Positions 44,350 through 54,343 of a stretch of 64,000 nucleotides of DNA are shown here, piece by piece; the stretch's first letter is position 1; the number at the start of each line of letters is the position of its first letter. Under the pieces are notes generated by a model. The model was not told where the DNA came from. It saw only the letters and a program-made list of their open reading frames with translations, and did not search any database. The translations under genes were made by a program, and so were the position numbers. This stretch comes from JAXLYE01 sp046351595 (GTDB taxonomy: Bacteria; Myxococcota_A; Polyangia; Palsa-1104; JAEUJZ01). Where the stretch lies: NCBI GenBank assembly GCA_046351595.1, contig JAXLYE010000004.1:744001-808000 (forward strand), in the 5' to 3' direction.

Positions 44350-45969
44350 ATGACCCCGTCCGAGCCGCTGCTGCCGACGATCCCCGCGCACCGCAGCCTC
44401 GCGCACCTGCTCGCCGACAGCGCGCAGCGCCACCCCGAGCACATCGCGCTGTCGTGGAGCGATAAGAGCCTGCGCTATGGCGAGCTGCAGGCACGGGTGG
44501 TGGCGCTGGCCGCGGCGTGGTCGGCGCTCGGCATCGGGCGCGGCGACCGCGTGGCGCTGCTCTTGCCGAACACTCCGACGTATGTGATGGCGTTCTACGC
44601 GCTCATGCGCCTGGGCGCGATCGCGGTCAACGTCAGCCCCGGCAGCCAGGGCAGCGAGCTGGCCCACATCCTGCGCGACTCGGGCGCGGTCGCGGCGGTG
44701 ACGCTGGACGTGTTCCTGCCCGGCCTCTACAAGGCGCTGCCCGGCAGCGCGGTGCGGCACCTGTTCATCACGTCGCTGCAGGGCCTGGAGAAGCGGCTGC
44801 CGTTGCCCGCGGGCGTGCCGTCGCCGCGGCCGTTCGAGGAGCTCCTGCGCCCGCCCCCGGGCCCGGCCGCGCCCGCCGAGATCTCCGTCGGCGCCGACGA
44901 GCTGGCGGTGCTGCAGTACACTAGCGGCTCGACCGGCGCGCCCAAGGCCGTGATGCTCAGCCACCGCGGCGTGCTGGCCAGCGTCGCGCAGAGCGACGCC
45001 TGGATGAGCGAGCCGCAGCCGCCCAACGCCGCGGTGCTGTGTGTCATCCCGTTCTTCCACGTGTTCGGCCTGACCATCGGCCTGCACCTGGGCATCGCCA
45101 AGGCGTACCGCCTGATCTTGATCCCGCGCCTGGACGCGCTGGACCTGGTGCCGCTCATCCGCCTGATCGAGGCCGAGAAGCCGGTGTCGTTCCCGTCGGT
45201 GCCGTCGCTGTGGGCGGCGCTGATGTCGCACCCGGGCGTGACCGCCGCGGTGCTGCAGCCGGTGCGCGTGCCCTCGAGCGGCGGCGCGCCGCTGCCGGCG
45301 TGGGTGCAGGAAAAGTTCCGCGCGCTCACCGGCCGCCCGATCTACGAGGCGTACGGGCTCTCGGAGGCCAGCGGCGCCACGCACTGCGCGCCGTTCCCGG
45401 AGGGCGCGCCCGCCGGCTCCATCGGCCGCCCGCTCGGCGCGATCCAGGCCCGCCTCCTCGACCCGTGCGATCCCGACGGTGAGCGCGAGGTCGCGCCGGG
45501 CGAGGTCGGCGAGCTCGTGGTGCGCGGCGAGCCGGTGATGAGGGGCTACTTCCAGGACCCGGAGCTCACGGCCAGTGCGCTGCGCGGCGGCTGGCTGCGC
45601 ACTGGCGACCTGGCGCGCCGCGACGCCGACGGCTTCTATTACGTCGTCGACCGCAAGGACGACCTGATCATCACCTCGGGCTACAACCTGTACCCCAGCG
45701 AGATCGAGGCCGTGATCCTGCGCCACCCCGCGGTGAAGGACGTCGCCGTCGTCGGTGTCCCGGACCGGCTGCGCGGCCAGGTGGCGCGCGCGCACGTCGT
45801 GCTCAAAGAGGGGGCGGGCGCCGCGGTCAGCGCCGACGAGCTGCTCGTGCTCTGCCGCGACAACCTGTCGCCGCACAAGGTGCCGCGCTCCGTCGTGTTC
45901 ACCGACAGCGTGCCGCGCAACCCCGCCGGCAAGACCGTGCGCAAGGGGCTGCGCGATCCGGCTCTGTAG
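44350..45969 (+). CDS. fadD: Long-chain acyl-CoA synthetase / AMP-dependent ligase
   Basis: 539 residues. ANL superfamily: P-loop-like LQYTSGSTGAPKAVMLSHRG, IPFFHVFGLTIG, SSGGAPLPAWVQEKF, EAYGLSEASG, RTGDLARRDADGFYYVVDRKDD, and the C-terminal catalytic lysine in NPAGKTVRKG. Activates fatty or aryl acids to acyl-CoA via an acyl-AMP. GGGAGGA precedes the ATG. Ends four bases from the convergent wecB. The symbol is by family; the chain length preference cannot be read. Confidence 0.9.
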   Translation: MTPSEPLLPTIPAHRSLAHLLADSAQRHPEHIALSWSDKSLRYGELQARVVALAAAWSALGIGRGDRVALLLPNTPTYVMAFYALMRLGAIAVNVSPGSQGSELAHILRDSGAVAAVTLDVFLPGLYKALPGSAVRHLFITSLQGLEKRLPLPAGVPSPRPFEELLRPPPGPAAPAEISVGADELAVLQYTSGSTGAPKAVMLSHRGVLASVAQSDAWMSEPQPPNAAVLCVIPFFHVFGLTIGLHLGIAKAYRLILIPRLDALDLVPLIRLIEAEKPVSFPSVPSLWAALMSHPGVTAAVLQPVRVPSSGGAPLPAWVQEKFRALTGRPIYEAYGLSEASGATHCAPFPEGAPAGSIGRPLGAIQARLLDPCDPDGEREVAPGEVGELVVRGEPVMRGYFQDPELTASALRGGWLRTGDLARRDADGFYYVVDRKDDLIITSGYNLYPSEIEAVILRHPAVKDVAVVGVPDRLRGQVARAHVVLKEGAGAAVSADELLVLCRDNLSPHKVPRSVVFTDSVPRNPAGKTVRKGLRDPAL

Positions 45970-45973
45970 CGGG

Positions 45974-47113
45974 CTAGCCGCGCTCGATCAGGCGGCGGCG
46001 CACCGCGGCGGCGATGCGCTTGGCCGCGTCTCCGTCGTTGGCGTGCGCGGCGAAGGCGCGGCCGGCGGTGCGCATGTGCGCGACCGCCTCGTCCGTGAGC
46101 AGCGGCAGCGCGACGTGGGCCAGCGCCTCGCGGTTGCCGATCAGCGCCGCGCAGCCGGCACCCAGAAGGTACGTCCACTCGGTCTCGTTGCGCAGGACCA
46201 GGAGCGGCGTGCCCACCGCGTACGCCTCCTCCTGCAGCCCGCCCGAGTCCGTGAGCAGCGCCCGCACCGACGAGAGCAGCGCCAGCATGTCGAGGTAGCC
46301 GATCGGCGGCAGCGCCCGCACCCGCGGCGGCACGGCGAGACCGAGCTCGCCCATCACCTTCTGCGTGCGCGGGTGCACCGGCCAGACGATGGGGTAGCGC
46401 TCGGCGAGCTGCCCGAGGCCGGCGAGCAGCCCCGGAAGCACCTCGGGCGTCGTGTTCTCGGCGCGGTGCACGGTACACAAGAGCAGCTCCTGCGGACCGT
46501 TCACGCCGAGCTCCGCGACCAGCTGCTCGACGAGCGGCCGGCTGCGCGCGCGCTCGACGTAGGTGCGCGCCGCATCGATCGCGGTCGAGCCCACGACCGT
46601 GATCAGCTCCTCGGGAATCCCTTCGCCGCGCAGCTGCGTCGCCGCCGCCTGGTTGGGCGCGCACAAGAGCGTCGAGCAGTGATCGACCAGCTTGCGGTTG
46701 ATCTCCTCGGGCATGGTGCGCAGGAACGACCGGCACCCGGCCTCGACGTGGATGACCTCGCGCCCGAGCTTCGCCGCGGCCAGCGCGCCGCCGAGCGTGC
46801 TGTTGGTGTCACCGAGCACCAGGACGCCGTCGGCGTGGTGCTCGATCAGCGCGCGCTCGACGCCGGTCAGGATGCGCGCGGTCATCTCGGCGTGGCTGCC
46901 CGAGCCCACGTGCAGGAGGACGTCCGGCGCGCGCAGCTCGAGGTCGGCGAAGAACACCGCGTCCATCTCGTACGAGTAGTGCTGCCCGGTGTGTAAAAGG
47001 ATCTGCTTCAGCCCCGGCTCCGCGTCGAGCAGCGGCACCAGCGGCGCCAGCTTCACGAGCTCGGGCCGGGTGCCGAGGATGGTGCACAGGACGCGCTCTG
47101 CGGTCGCGCTCAC
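45974..47113 (-). CDS. wecB: UDP-N-acetylglucosamine 2-epimerase (non-hydrolysing)
   Basis: 379 residues. Family motifs in order: LGTRPELVKLAPLV, LLHTGQHYSYEMD, LVLGDTNSTLGGALAA, HVEAGCRSF, MPEEINRKLVDH, LLCTVHRAENT, PVHPRTQKV, LLTDSGGLQEEAY. GTG start at 47113 overlaps the preceding stop (GTGA). Interconverts UDP-GlcNAc and UDP-ManNAc for surface polysaccharide. Operon with the upstream glycosyltransferase. Confidence 0.95.
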   Translation of the reverse strand: MSATAERVLCTILGTRPELVKLAPLVPLLDAEPGLKQILLHTGQHYSYEMDAVFFADLELRAPDVLLHVGSGSHAEMTARILTGVERALIEHHADGVLVLGDTNSTLGGALAAAKLGREVIHVEAGCRSFLRTMPEEINRKLVDHCSTLLCAPNQAAATQLRGEGIPEELITVVGSTAIDAARTYVERARSRPLVEQLVAELGVNGPQELLLCTVHRAENTTPEVLPGLLAGLGQLAERYPIVWPVHPRTQKVMGELGLAVPPRVRALPPIGYLDMLALLSSVRALLTDSGGLQEEAYAVGTPLLVLRNETEWTYLLGAGCAALIGNREALAHVALPLLTDEAVAHMRTAGRAFAAHANDGDAAKRIAAAVRRRLIERG

Positions 47114-47937
47114 GCCGCACCTCGGCCCACGCCGAGCGCCTGCTGCAGCCGTCGCTGGATCCGATCGAGCTGCAGCGGCAGCGCGCGCGGCACGAGCCCC
47201 GCCTGGAAGCGCAGGTGATCGCGGATGATGCGCGCCACCCGGGCCTTGGACTGGCCGTACTTGCGCACGCTCAGCACCGTCGGGAACTCGACGATCTTGA
47301 AGCCGGCCAGCAGCGCCTCGGACAGGATCTCGGCCATCGCCAGGTAGCCGGGCGAGCGGAAGCTCACGGAGTCGATCACGCGGCGGCGGTACGCGCGGAA
47401 CATCGCGGTGTAGCAGTAGACCGACGGATCGAGCAGCGCGCGGTAGATGAAGGACGCGCCCTGCGACAGGATCAGCCGGTAGGCCGGCACGCCGGCGACC
47501 TGCCCCTCGGGGTGATACGGCGACGCGGTGACCACGTCGACGTCCGGGGTCAGCCGGCTGAGCAGCCCGAGCATCTCGCCGAAGTCGTAGGTGCCGTCCG
47601 CATCGGTGGTCACCAGCACCTCGCCGCGTGCGGCCGCAAAGCCGGTGCGCAGCGCCGCGCCGAGGCCCTGGTTGCGCTCGTGCGGCACGATGCGCGCGCG
47701 CGGGTCCTTGCCGATGCCGCCGCGCAGCGCCGCCAGCGTGCCGTCGGTCGAGCCGTCGTCGACGAGGATGAGCTCCAGCGGCCCGAAGCGCTTCTCCAGC
47801 AGCTCGAGCACCGGCGGCAGCTTGCGCTCGAGCTGGGGCAGCGCGTCGATCTCGTTGAAGCAGGGGATGATCACCGAGACGTAAGGAACCAGAGACGCCC
47901 GCTCCGCGCTCGCGGGCGTGGCGGCATCGTTCTGCAT
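47110..47937 (-). CDS. Family 2 glycosyltransferase (dolichyl-phosphate-mannose-synthase-like)
   Basis: 275 residues. GT-A domain: VSVIIPCFNEIDALPQLERK, LILVDDGSTDGTLAAL, RNQGLGAALRTGFAAARGE and TTDADGTYDFGEM, then SPYHPEGQVAG and a YGQSKARV-type C-terminus, typical of DPM1-like polyprenyl-phosphate glycosyltransferases, without the C-terminal membrane helices of many bacterial members. Coupled to wecB by GTGA. Confidence 0.85.
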   Translation of the reverse strand: MQNDAATPASAERASLVPYVSVIIPCFNEIDALPQLERKLPPVLELLEKRFGPLELILVDDGSTDGTLAALRGGIGKDPRARIVPHERNQGLGAALRTGFAAARGEVLVTTDADGTYDFGEMLGLLSRLTPDVDVVTASPYHPEGQVAGVPAYRLILSQGASFIYRALLDPSVYCYTAMFRAYRRRVIDSVSFRSPGYLAMAEILSEALLAGFKIVEFPTVLSVRKYGQSKARVARIIRDHLRFQAGLVPRALPLQLDRIQRRLQQALGVGRGAA

Positions 47938-47943
47938 GGCTGC

Positions 47944-47949
47944 AGTGTA
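47944..47949 (-). promoter_or_regulatory. -10 element TACACT, leaderless start
   Basis: Minus strand, ends exactly 6 bases before ATG 47937. Confidence 0.5.
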
Positions 47950-48005
47950 TCAAGCCTTCGCGCGGCGCACGCACAGCCTCGGCAGCGCCGACGGCGCCGC
48001 GGCGG

Positions 48006-48041
48006 TCTTGGGTTTTCTTGGGGCCTCTTGGGGCTCTTGGC
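48006..48041. repeat. Helically spaced TCTTGG motif, 4 copies
   Basis: TCTTGG starts at 48006, 48016, 48026 and 48035 (spacing 10, 10, 9), 57-92 bases upstream of the leaderless promoter of the glycosyltransferase operon. Could be an activator or nucleoid-protein array. Confidence 0.5.
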
Positions 48042-48409
48042 GCTGCCCGCTCGGGCGGCCGCATCGCCAGGGCGATCGCCAGGCCCGATCGCGCTGGGGC
48101 CTCTCTCCGATCGGCCTCCCAGACAGACTCCCGAGCAGGCTCCTGGTCCGCTCTGCGCTCGGAACGAGCCGCCGTTACGCTCCTGATACGTACCTCTGTC
48201 TGTTTGGTTCCGGATTCTGGGAATCCCGAGTGATCGGCAACGGACGCGCTCATTCCCGATCGCGGGTGGAACCGCTGTGGGAAATCTTCCGTACACAGAC
48301 CAGGTCCTGCTCCCGATGCGCGGGGTATCGGGGACAGAGACCGGCGTTGTCCCTCCTTTGGGAGGGATCCGTCGAGCGGCCCCGGGCTGGGCCGATCAGG
48401 AGGGGAACC
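48042..48409. other. Leader region before the propeller lipoprotein gene
   Basis: About 370 bases without a gene. Several short inverted repeats (for example TCTGGGAATCCCGAG near 48215 and GGGAGGGATCC near 48358) in a relatively GC-low stretch suggest a long leader or multiple regulatory sites; AGGAGGGG precedes the ATG at 48410. Confidence 0.4.
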
Positions 48410-49417
48410 ATGTTCAGACAGAGATCGAAACAGAGGGGGCGAGGACTCCCGGCGGCGGCCCTCGCACTGGGCGTCGCGCTGGCCGGAGCGGGCTGCAGCA
48501 GCAGCCTGCCCGCGCTCGGAGACATGCCGTCCGCGGATGTGGCGACGCAGGGCGGCGGCTTCATGCGGCCGCTGGACACCGTGCCTTCCAGCGACGGCTC
48601 GCAGTTCTACTTCACGGCCATGGGCAGCCAGGGAATGGGCGTATACAAGGTCGCGTCCGGAGGCGGCATGGCGACGGCGCTTGCGATAGGCGCGCCGCTG
48701 GTCTCGCCGTTCGGCATCACGATCAGCGCGGATGACAAGACGCTGTTCATCGCGGACGCCGCCGCCGGCTACGACCCGAACGATCCCAGCCCCGCGGCGG
48801 GTGCGGATCTGGTCGGCGCGATCTTCACGCTGGCGACGAGCGGCGGCACTCCGGCCGTGCTCGCGGGCACCGCGGGCACGCGGCCGCGCGCGGTGGAGCT
48901 CGGGAGCGACGCCGGCGCGGACACGCTGTTCTTCTCGGGCCAGGGAGCCACGGACGGCAAGCCCGGCGTCTTCAAGATCCCGGCCGCGGGCGGCGCGGCG
49001 AGCGTGGTGTTCAGCGGCGATCCGCTGACCGATCCGGGCGGCGTCGCGGTCGCGCGCGACGGCACCGTCTACGTCGCCAACACCACGTCCGCGATGGACG
49101 GCACCGCCAGCATCTACCGGATCAAGGACGGCGCCGCCACGCTTGTCGCCGGCGACCTGCGCTCCGGCTATCCCGCGGGCATCGCGCTCAGCCACAACGG
49201 CGGCACGCTGCTCGTCTCGGGCCGCGACCGGACGCTCGGCACCGACGTCGTATACCGCATCGCCCTGGACACCAACACCGTCAGCCAGTTCGCGATGGGA
49301 ATCGCGGACAACACCGACGCGGGCGGCCTGCACCGCGCGCGCTCTGCGGACGTGTTCTCGTGGGCGGATCTGACCGCGGGCGGCACCGGCCTCGTGTACC
49401 GCATCAGCTTCAAGTAA
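48410..49417 (+). CDS. Lipoprotein with NHL/SMP-30-like beta-propeller
   Basis: 335 residues. Lipobox LAGAGCSSS (Cys29). Six-blade-like repeats: SDGSQFYFTAMGSQGMGVYK, FGITISADDKTLFIADAA, TLATSGGTPAVLAGT, GVAVARDGTVYVANTTSA and AGIALSHNGGTLLVSGRD. Resembles NHL/strictosidine-synthase-like propellers. First gene of a four-gene extracytoplasmic cluster with DUF4331, TPR and Cys-rich lipoproteins. Likely a binding scaffold. Confidence 0.82.
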   Translation: MFRQRSKQRGRGLPAAALALGVALAGAGCSSSLPALGDMPSADVATQGGGFMRPLDTVPSSDGSQFYFTAMGSQGMGVYKVASGGGMATALAIGAPLVSPFGITISADDKTLFIADAAAGYDPNDPSPAAGADLVGAIFTLATSGGTPAVLAGTAGTRPRAVELGSDAGADTLFFSGQGATDGKPGVFKIPAAGGAASVVFSGDPLTDPGGVAVARDGTVYVANTTSAMDGTASIYRIKDGAATLVAGDLRSGYPAGIALSHNGGTLLVSGRDRTLGTDVVYRIALDTNTVSQFAMGIADNTDAGGLHRARSADVFSWADLTAGGTGLVYRISFK

Positions 49418-49446
49418 CGGCTCCGAACGAACTCTGGGAGTGAGTC

Positions 49447-50853
49447 ATGATGACCTTCAAGAAGACGCTGATTCCTTCGCTGCTCGCTCTGGGCCTTGCT
49501 GCAAGCTCAAACCCGGTCGGTGCCTCCAGCCACCGCGAGGCGCCCGCCATCTCGCAGGATCCCGTCGCGGACAACACCGACGTGTACGCGTGGGTGCAGT
49601 CGGGCACGCACGACAAGCTGAACGTGGTGCTCTGCTACAACCCGATGGAGGAGCCGGCCGGCGGCCCGAACTTCAACGAGTTCTCGCCCGACGTGCTGTA
49701 CGAGCTGCACCTGACGCGCGGGCCGAGCAGCCTCGAGGACGTCTACACCTACCAGTTCCAGTTCACCAAGACGCCGATCGCGCGCGTGAACGTCGCGGAT
49801 CTCGGCCTCGCCCCCGGCGGCGGCAAGGAGTTCTTCGCGCAGCTGTCCGGGCAGAAGATGACGATGCGCGTGACCCGCATCGAGAAGGGCCAGGCCTCGG
49901 TCATCGCCGATGGCGTGCCGGTGGCGCCGCCGCGCATCGGGCCGCGCACCTACGACAACTTCCAGAAGCCGCAGGGCGGCCCCGCGGCCTATGACGACAG
50001 CTTCGCCGCGACCTTCGTCAAGCCGACCTCCGAGGGCGGCAAGGTCTGGGCCGGTCCGCGCGACGACGGCTTCTACGTCGATCTCGGCGGTGTGTTCGAT
50101 GCCGCCAACCTGCGGCCCAAGGGCACCGCGCAGGACGGCGTCGCCGGCTACAACGTGCACGCCATCGCCATCGAGATCCCGACGACGCGGCTCACCGCCA
50201 GCGGCCAGGCCCCGGGCAGCACGCCGGGCAACAACACCCTCATGGGCGTCTGGGCCTCGGCCAGCCGGCGCCAGATCAGCATCCGCCTGCGCAACGGCGA
50301 GAGCTTCTCGTTCGGCCCGTGGGTCCAGGTGTCGCGCCTGGGCCTGCCGCTGGTCAACGAGGCGCTCATCGGCCTGCAGGACAAGGACCGCTGGAACTAC
50401 GATCGGCCCTCGCGCGAGTCGTACTACTTCCCGTACTTCCTGAACCCGGTGATCGTGCGCGACGCCGAGGCGGTCGGCATCTACCAGGCGCTCGGTATGT
50501 CGGCGACGCCGTTCAAGTCCAACCGCACCGATCTCGTCGACGTCATCAACGTGAAGGACTTCCCGACCGCGAACGCGCACAGCGTGCCGCTGTCGGCGAC
50601 AGGAGACGTGCTGCGCGTCGATCTGGCCGCGGACTCCGGCTTTCCGCTGGGGCGCACGCTGATCAACACCGCGAACCCGAAGCAGGAGGGCGCGGACGTC
50701 ACGGACGTCCTGTTGTCGCTGCTGCTCACCAAGCAGGTCAGCGGCGTGAAGGACGGCGTCGACTACAACGACAAGCCGTTCCTGACGACGATCCCGTGGC
50801 TGCCGCTGCCGTGGCAGGGCTACAACGAGGGCCACGGCAAGCCGACGCCGTGA
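49447..50853 (+). CDS. DUF4331 family exported protein
   Basis: 468 residues, signal peptide (TLIPSLLALGLAASSNPVGA). The family start SSHREAPAISQDPVADNTDVYAW is complete at the mature N-terminus, and the later blocks (NPVIVRDAEAVGIYQALG, FLTTIPWLPLPWQGYN) are typical. DUF4331 proteins are predicted beta-rich periplasmic proteins often located near TPR lipoproteins and ECF regulators. Function unknown. 29 bases after the propeller gene. Confidence 0.9.
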   Translation: MMTFKKTLIPSLLALGLAASSNPVGASSHREAPAISQDPVADNTDVYAWVQSGTHDKLNVVLCYNPMEEPAGGPNFNEFSPDVLYELHLTRGPSSLEDVYTYQFQFTKTPIARVNVADLGLAPGGGKEFFAQLSGQKMTMRVTRIEKGQASVIADGVPVAPPRIGPRTYDNFQKPQGGPAAYDDSFAATFVKPTSEGGKVWAGPRDDGFYVDLGGVFDAANLRPKGTAQDGVAGYNVHAIAIEIPTTRLTASGQAPGSTPGNNTLMGVWASASRRQISIRLRNGESFSFGPWVQVSRLGLPLVNEALIGLQDKDRWNYDRPSRESYYFPYFLNPVIVRDAEAVGIYQALGMSATPFKSNRTDLVDVINVKDFPTANAHSVPLSATGDVLRVDLAADSGFPLGRTLINTANPKQEGADVTDVLLSLLLTKQVSGVKDGVDYNDKPFLTTIPWLPLPWQGYNEGHGKPTP

Positions 50854-50968
50854 GCCGCTCACCCTGAGCTCATGGTGCGCGTCCGCTCGGCTGCGGCGGT
50901 CGCGCACCGGAACGCAAAAAGGATGGAGCGCGAGACGCTCCCTTACGCTGAAATAGAGAGAGGCCCAG

Positions 50969-52335
50969 ATGAACCGGAGAGGGATCGGTGTCTGTCTGCT
51001 GCTCGGGCTGAGCGTGAGCGCCGCTTGCCACAGGGACCGGGGCCAGGTCGAGGCCAAGGCGGTGCCTCCGTCGGCGGCGGCGCGGACGTCGCTCGACGGG
51101 GCCGAGGCCGAGCGGCGGCTGGCGCTGCTGCCGGCGCGCGACGCGACTCCGGCCGACGCCGCGATCACCGCGATGCAGGAGCGCGTGCGCAACAACCCCG
51201 AGAAGCTCGAGCACCTGATCACGCTCGGGCAGGCGTGGGTGCGCAAGGCGCGCGAGGCCGCGGACCCGGGCTACTACAAGAACGCGGACGCGTGCGCCGA
51301 GCTGGCGCTGCGGATGCAGCCCGACAGCCCGCTGGCGCTGAACCTGCGCGCGCTGGTGCTGCTCAACGAGCACCGCTTCGCCGAGGCGCAGGCCGTGGCC
51401 GAGGGCATCCTCGCGCGCAGCGACTTCAACCCCATGGCGCTCGGCACGCTCAGCGACGCCCAGCTCGAGCAGGGTCGCATCGAGGCGGCCGAGGAGGCGG
51501 TGCAGAAGATGGTGGCGCAGAAGCCGGGGCTGCCGTCGTACTCGCGCGCCGCGTACCTGTACTTCCTGCGCGGCAACGGCGCGGCCGCCAAGCAGGCCAT
51601 CCGCCTCGCCATCGACTCGGCACCGACGGCGCGCACCGACCCCGAGCCGCGCGCCTGGGCCCTGGTCCAGGCGGCGCAGCTGTTCTTCCTGGAGGGCGAT
51701 TATCCGGGCGCGGACGCCGGCTTCGAGATGGCGCTGCGCGAGCTGGCCGACTACCCGCCGGCGCTGGTCGGGCGTGCCCAGGTCGCGCTGGCCGAGGCGC
51801 GCTACCGCGACGCCGTGCCGCTGCTCGAGGCGGCGTACCGCAGGAGCCCGCTCGCCGAGACGGCGTGGCTGCTCGGTGACGCGCGCCGCAAGGCCGGGGA
51901 CGCCGAGGGCGCGGCCGCCGCGTACAGAGAGCTGGTGCAGAAGGGGCGGCGCACGGACCCGCGCACGGTCGCGCTGTACCTGGCCACCGAGAACCGCGAG
52001 CTCGACGAGGCGAGGGCGCTGATCGAGCGCGAGCGGCGCGGCCGCAACGACCTGTATACGCAGGACGTGCACGCGCTGGTGCTCTTGCGCAGCGGGCGCG
52101 CGGCCGAGGCGCGGGCCGTCATCGACGCGGTGCTGAAGGTCGGCGTGCGCGATCCGCGCATCCTCCACCACGCGGCGCTCATCCACGCGGCCAGCGACGA
52201 CAAGGACGGCGCGCGCCGGCTCGCCACGGAGGCGCTGCAGCGCAGCCCGCGCTTTGACGTGCGCGGCGCCGAGTCGGCGCGGGCGCTGCTCGCAAGCCTC
52301 GGCGGCCCGGCCGTGCCCGCGCCGCTGGCGGTGCG

Positions 52336-52339
<4 letters not shown>
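50969..52339 (+). CDS. TPR-repeat lipoprotein of the DUF4331 cluster
   Basis: 456 residues. Lipobox GLSVSAACHRD (Cys20), short linker, then about ten TPR-like helix pairs (HLITLGQAWVRKAREAADPG, LNLRALVLLNEHRFAEAQAV, AWALVQAAQLFFLEGDYPGA, LVGRAQVALAEARYRDAVPL, LLGDARRKAGDAEGAAAAYR). Membrane-anchored protein-protein interaction scaffold. Stop overlaps the start of the next gene (GTGA). Confidence 0.85.
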
Positions 52340-53337
<998 letters not shown>

Positions 53338-53356
53338 CGGCCCGCGGCCGGGTGTC

Positions 53357-54343
53357 CTATCGCGGCATCGCCTTCCCGCAGAACGCGTCCGCGTCCAGGC
53401 CCCCCGTCGCCAGCCGCAGCATCGTCGAGATCCCGGGCCGGCAGGCGCGCAGCCCGAGGTCGCACTGGTAGCCGCCGTCCATGCCTATCATGCGGCTGCA
53501 GTCCGTGTCCTTGCTGCACGGCCGCAGGTAGAAGCCCAGGGTGCCGTCGGGGATCGCGGCGAAGCGCGGGGCGCGGTAGAACGCGGCGCGGCTCGGCCGG
53601 CAGGTGGTGGCCGCGTTCTCGAGGATCGTGCAGTAGCCGCCGGGCCACGGGCTGTTGGTTTCCTTGAGGCAGCGGCCGCCGCGGTTGGGGCTGCAGTCGG
53701 TGTCGCTGCGGCAGTCCTGGCCGAGCGGCACACCGCAGTCGCCCGGGTCGTTCGGCGGCGGCGGCCGCGGCAGCCCCAGCGCCTCGCACGGCTGCGGGAT
53801 CAAGAGCGGCGTCATGCCCGCCGGCAGGCCGTCGCGGGTCGGCGTGCGGTCCGCGGGCAGCGCGCTCGGCAGGTAGGCGTACGCCGCGGTCGGCTCGATG
53901 CCGACGAGCGGCTCGCCGGACTGGCGCCGTCCGTCGCGGTTGGTGTCGGCATAGGCGATCAGCCGCCCGATCGCGTAGCCGGCGCTGCTGCCGTCGGGGT
54001 TGCGCACCATCAGCGCCTCGCCCGGCGGCTCGAACATGCCGAGCGTGAAGCCGACGCCGAGCTGGACGTCGGTCGAGGCGCCGCGGTGCTCGATGAGGCG
54101 GGCGGGATCGACGTCGCCGGTGACGTCGGGGGTGTAGAACAGCGCCAGCCGCAGCGGCTGCCCGGTCAGCGACGAGTCGAGCAGGCCGGAGAAGCCGCCC
54201 GAGGTCTGCCAGATGCGGACGCCGCGGTACTGGTTGTCGACGAGCGGATCGCCGCAGCTCGTAGCGACGACGGCGCCGAGCGCGCCCGCGAGCAGCAGGG
54301 TCGCCGCCCTGCTGGGTCGTGTCTGCTGCTTCACAGCCGCCAT
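53357..54343 (-). CDS. Cys-containing lipoprotein partner of the caspase gene
   Basis: 328 residues from ATG 54343. Lipobox AVVATSCGDP. Beta-rich N-terminal half (YRGVRIWQTSGGFSGLLDSS, LRLALFYTPDVTG), then a Cys-rich part with DCRSDTDCSPNRGGRC-like modules related in style to the convergent 52336 gene. Overlaps the end of the caspase-like gene by 13 bases, so it is cotranslated with it. Function unknown. Confidence 0.75.
   Translation of the reverse strand: MAAVKQQTRPSRAATLLLAGALGAVVATSCGDPLVDNQYRGVRIWQTSGGFSGLLDSSLTGQPLRLALFYTPDVTGDVDPARLIEHRGASTDVQLGVGFTLGMFEPPGEALMVRNPDGSSAGYAIGRLIAYADTNRDGRRQSGEPLVGIEPTAAYAYLPSALPADRTPTRDGLPAGMTPLLIPQPCEALGLPRPPPPNDPGDCGVPLGQDCRSDTDCSPNRGGRCLKETNSPWPGGYCTILENAATTCRPSRAAFYRAPRFAAIPDGTLGFYLRPCSKDTDCSRMIGMDGGYQCDLGLRACRPGISTMLRLATGGLDADAFCGKAMPR

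Noticed and set aside
45974..49333. Open frame of over 1,100 codons on the minus strand spanning wecB and beyond
   Set aside because: It is the wecB frame read through the upstream genes; sequence outside wecB is Arg/Ala-rich shadow translation. The real start is GTG 47113, coupled to the upstream stop.
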